Shown in pieces: positions 6,640-8,925 of a DNA stretch of 8,925 nt. Numbering within the stretch: position 1 is the first letter of the stretch; every line of letters begins with the position of its first letter. This DNA comes from Lachnospiraceae bacterium (GTDB lineage Bacteria > Bacillota > Clostridia > Lachnospirales > Lachnospiraceae). A program made the translations under genes and the position numbers. The stretch is taken from assembly GCA_020860745.1 (NCBI GenBank), contig JAJBTR010000102.1, forward strand, positions 1-8,925, in the 5' to 3' direction. The notes beneath the pieces were generated by a model that did not search any database, had not been told where the DNA came from, and worked only from the letters and a program-made list of their open reading frames with translations.

Positions 6640-7890
6640 CTACCTGCTCCGCCGGTATACCTGCCCTTTTTTGATTACAACCTCCGGTTCAAACGCCTCA
6701 TCGAGAATCAGAAGATCCGCCTGATATCCCTCTGCGATCGTTCCGAGGCAGGCATCCGCGCCGATGACCGCAGCCGGCACCGATGTCGCATACCGGACCG
6801 CCTGCTCCGCCGGAAGCCCGAAACGGATCACATTGCGGACAGCATCCGCCAGCGTGATGGAGGATCCCGCCAGCGTTCCGTCCGCCAACGTCGCTTTTCT
6901 GTCGTTTACAAACACTGCCTGTCCGCCCAGCGTATACTCTCCGTCCGGCATTCCGGCACAGCGCATGGAATCCGAAATGAGCGTGATGTTCCCGGGGAAC
7001 AACCGCTCCGCCATGCGGATCACCGCCGGGTGAATGTGAAGCCCGTCGCAGATCAGTTCCACCGTGGCACCCGCCTCACAGGCCGCTCCGATGATACCGG
7101 GATTCCTGTGATGCAGCCCGTTCATACCATTAAAAAGGTGGGTCACATGAGAAGCGCCGGCCGCAAACGCTCCTGCCGCCGTCTCATAATCCGCTGCGGA
7201 ATGCCCCAGAGATACGGTACAGAGCCGGGAAGCTTCACGGATAAAAGAAAAATCCGCGTCCTCCTCCGGCGCCACTGTCACCATGCGAACCCGGCCGCCC
7301 GAAGCGTCATGTAACCGCCGGAGCATTTCCATATCCGGCTTCCGCAGGTGTTCCCCCGCCTGCGCGCCTTTTTTTTCAGCGGACAGAAACGGTCCTTCCA
7401 GGTGGACACCCAGACAGGAAGCATACAGCCCGTCCAGTGTATTCTCCTGCTCCGCATAAGAGCGGATTGCACGCATTGCTCCCAGAAGTTCCTGCTCCGG
7501 GAGTGTCATTGTCGTCGGACACCAGGAAGTGACGCCGCGGGAGGCATAAAAAGCCGCCATCCGCGGGATTCCCTCCGCGTCGCCATCACTGGCATCCGCA
7601 TTCACCGCCCCGTGGGAATGAATATCAATCAGACCGGGAATGACATATTTTCCGGAAGCATCAATGACTTCCTGATGTAACGCTTTCTGTCCCTGATCAT
7701 CCGAAATCTCATTTCGATCATCCGGTTCCTGTGATGCAACCAGAAGAAAGTTCTTTGAGGGGTTCTTATTCTCCGCATTTTCTGGCGCAGCATCTCCCAT
7801 CCTGATTTCACGAATAATTTCATCACAGACCAGATTGGCTCTGCAAAATTTTTTATCCCGCACAAATACAGTTCCGTTTTTTATAAGCAT
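6640..7890 (-). CDS. nagA: N-acetylglucosamine-6-phosphate deacetylase
   Basis: NagA removes acetate from N-acetylglucosamine-6-phosphate, giving glucosamine-6-phosphate for NagB. It is a cytoplasmic amidohydrolase-superfamily enzyme. Visible family residues are DIHSHG (H91, H93), LEGPFLS (metal ligand E165), LGHS (H230), THLFNGM (H251), DGLHIHP (D282, H285) and the catalytic Asp in LISDSM (D307). All are present, so activity is expected. At 416 residues it is longer than the usual 380-390. The excess is a hydrophilic, Asn/Asp/Gln-rich stretch at about residues 34-72, between IREIRMG and EVIDASGKYVIPGLIDIHSHG, in the small beta domain away from the active site. The ATG at 7890 has AAAGGA 8 bases upstream. 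It lies 130 bp after nagB and is very likely in the same operon. Confidence 0.96.
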   Translation of the reverse strand: MLIKNGTVFVRDKKFCRANLVCDEIIREIRMGDAAPENAENKNPSKNFLLVASQEPDDRNEISDDQGQKALHQEVIDASGKYVIPGLIDIHSHGAVNADASDGDAEGIPRMAAFYASRGVTSWCPTTMTLPEQELLGAMRAIRSYAEQENTLDGLYASCLGVHLEGPFLSAEKKGAQAGEHLRKPDMEMLRRLHDASGGRVRMVTVAPEEDADFSFIREASRLCTVSLGHSAADYETAAGAFAAGASHVTHLFNGMNGLHHRNPGIIGAACEAGATVELICDGLHIHPAVIRMAERLFPGNITLISDSMRCAGMPDGEYTLGGQAVFVNDRKATLADGTLAGSSITLADAVRNVIRFGLPAEQAVRYATSVPAAVIGADACLGTIAEGYQADLLILDEAFEPEVVIKKGQVYRRSR

Positions 7891-8020
7891 ACTGATTTTC
7901 CTTTTTCAAACTGCCTCTGAAGTATCTCACGATATCCTCCGGCTTGTCCGGAACACCTTTTATTCTTTGCATAATTCACTCGACAACAATCTTATCCGGC
8001 GCCGGTTAATACTCCTGACA

Positions 8021-8761
8021 TCATCCCAGCAAATCCCCGCATTCCGCCAGCGCGGCCTCATCCGCCACAACCACCACGTCATTGTGAAGCTGCAGGATAG
8101 ACGCCGGAACCGCCGGTGTGATCGGTCCGAAGAAAGCTTCCCTGACAATCTGCGCTTTCTCTTCACCGGAGACCACTACCAGAATCTTGTGGGCGCTCAT
8201 GATTGTCTTGATCCCCATCGTGTACGCCTGCCGCGGGACATCCTTTTCCGAGAGGAAAAACCGCATGTTTGCCTTGATCGTCCGCTCTGTCAGATTCACA
8301 CAGTGCGTCTGCTTTTCAAAGGCAATCCCCGGCTCGTTAAATCCGATGTGCCCATTGTGTCCCAGCCCGAGAAGCTGCAGGTCCACGCCGCCCATGGACT
8401 GAATAATGGCATTGTAATCCTCGCAGGCTTTCTCGCTGTCCAGTTCCATCCCGTCCGGCAAAAATGTCCGGGACTTATCAATATTGACATGATCAAAAAG
8501 GTTTTCATTCATAAAATAATAGTAGCTCTGCTCGTCATCGCGGGAAAGTCCGCGATACTCATCCAGATTCACCGTGGAAACCCGGGAAAAATCCAGATCT
8601 CCCTTGCGGTACCACTCTACCAGCTGCTTGTAGGCGCCGATCGGCGTGGAGCCGGTCGCCAGACCCAGCACGCAGTCCGGCTTCATGATAATCTGTGCAG
8701 AGATAATGTTCGCAGCCTTGCGGCTCATGTCATTGTAATCCTTTGCTTTTACGATATGCAT
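8021..8761 (-). CDS. nagB: Glucosamine-6-phosphate deaminase
   Basis: NagB isomerises and deaminates glucosamine-6-phosphate to fructose-6-phosphate and ammonia, feeding amino sugars into glycolysis. The 246-residue length is close to the family's 240-265. Motifs seen are the phosphate loop GLATGSTP (33-40), NLDEYRGL with the catalytic Asp D67 (E. coli D72), and GLGHNGHIGFNEPG with H138 and E143 (E. coli H143 and E148). E. coli D141 is replaced by N136, as is common in Firmicute NagB proteins, so this is not a defect. The ATG at 8761 follows GGGAGG with an 8-base spacer. Only 35 bp separate it from the stop of the upstream partial gene, suggesting co-transcription. A perfect 10-bp palindrome CCGGCGCCGG lies just past its stop, at 7996-8005. 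Confidence 0.97.
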   Translation of the reverse strand: MHIVKAKDYNDMSRKAANIISAQIIMKPDCVLGLATGSTPIGAYKQLVEWYRKGDLDFSRVSTVNLDEYRGLSRDDEQSYYYFMNENLFDHVNIDKSRTFLPDGMELDSEKACEDYNAIIQSMGGVDLQLLGLGHNGHIGFNEPGIAFEKQTHCVNLTERTIKANMRFFLSEKDVPRQAYTMGIKTIMSAHKILVVVSGEEKAQIVREAFFGPITPAVPASILQLHNDVVVVADEAALAECGDLLG

Positions 8762-8769
8762 AACCTATT

Positions 8770-8775
8770 CCTCCC
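8770..8775 (-). promoter_or_regulatory. nagB ribosome binding site
   Basis: GGGAGG with an 8-base spacer precedes the ATG at 8761 and fixes the nagB start. No promoter fits comfortably in the 35 bp before it, so nagB is probably read from upstream. Confidence 0.8.
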
Positions 8776-8796
8776 ATACAGTAATGTAAAATTCCG

Positions 8797-8925
8797 TCAC
8801 ACAGGCAGCAGTACAACACCCCGGCATGCAATCTCTTCAATCGAGTAGGAGGCGGCTTTTGCCTCATACCCGCCGCGCGGGGTACGGACAGCACAGCTGT
8901 CATATTCCTTACGCACCCCTGCGCA
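8797..8925 (-). CDS. C-terminal end of an unrecognised protein (partial)
   Basis: A frame open to the window edge ends with TGA at 8797-8799 and encodes 42 residues. It includes RKEYDSCAVRTPRGGYEAKA and ends EEIACRGVVLLPV. The composition looks protein-like, with mixed polar and hydrophobic residues and a hydrophobic end, and the stop lies 35 bp before the nagB start as in an operon. One other minus-strand frame is also open here, but its Cys/Pro/Arg-rich content is less convincing and it runs into nagB. The family is not recognisable from this fragment. A regulator, a kinase or a hydrolase of amino sugars would all fit the setting, but nothing seen supports one over another. Confidence 0.55.
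   Translation of the reverse strand, partial: CAGVRKEYDSCAVRTPRGGYEAKAASYSIEEIACRGVVLLPV

Noticed and set aside
8154..8180. Loss of the E. coli NagB D141 equivalent considered as an inactivating change.
   Set aside because: The Asn at this place (NGHIGFNEP) is normal in Firmicute NagB proteins, and the catalytic D67, H138 and E143 are present. The codon itself lies near 8354, so the region listed here shows no defect either.
7835..8848. Long plus-strand open frame of 337 codons opposite nagB.
   Set aside because: It is an antisense shadow. NagB on the other strand has all its family motifs and a good ribosome binding site, and this frame has no recognisable domain.

Overview
The window comes from the chromosome of a low-to-mid-GC Firmicute, most likely a Clostridia member of the Lachnospiraceae type. 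The grounds are the plsX-acpP-rnc-smc order, strong AGGAGG-type ribosome binding sites, the Firmicute form of NagB (NGHIGFNEP rather than DGHIAFNEP) and a base composition that looks slightly above 50% GC by eye. The taxon is inferred from protein style; no marker gene is present. Every supported gene is on the minus strand, so transcription runs from high to low coordinates.

In transcription order: (1) 8797-8925 is the C-terminal end of an unrecognised gene. (2) nagB (8021-8761) and nagA (6640-7890) form an amino-sugar catabolic pair. NagA removes the acetyl group from N-acetylglucosamine-6-phosphate and NagB converts the resulting glucosamine-6-phosphate to fructose-6-phosphate and ammonia. 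(3) A 190-bp gap holds a 9-bp inverted repeat and a plausible promoter. (4) plsX (5427-6449) and acpP (5016-5243) serve fatty-acid and phospholipid synthesis: PlsX makes acyl-phosphate from acyl-ACP, and AcpP is the carrier. A GC-rich hairpin follows acpP. (5) A 341-bp gap, 4675-5015, carries two 39-bp-period repeats, each with its own hairpin, abutting four exact 11-bp repeats. (6) rnc (3975-4674) overlaps smc (53-3994) by 20 bp, with the smc ribosome binding site inside rnc.

Two points deserve attention. First, rnc is broken by a frameshift at a run of four A's. Restoring two bases gives a 233-residue RNase III whose catalytic spacing matches E. coli RNase III exactly, so an A6-to-A4 deletion (real or technical) is the simplest reading. 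A 7-bp hairpin lies on the same spot. Second, Smc is about 120 residues longer than usual because of one in-frame, acidic insertion built of degenerate 14-17-residue DGADPEKL-type repeats. It lies in the C-terminal coiled coil just before the conserved LGNVNVNAIEEY segment. NagA carries a smaller hydrophilic insertion near its N-terminus.

I found no CRISPR array, tRNA, rRNA, transposase or phage gene. Apart from the insertions, the frameshift and the intergenic repeats, this is a conserved housekeeping region, and I see no clear case for a wholly new system.
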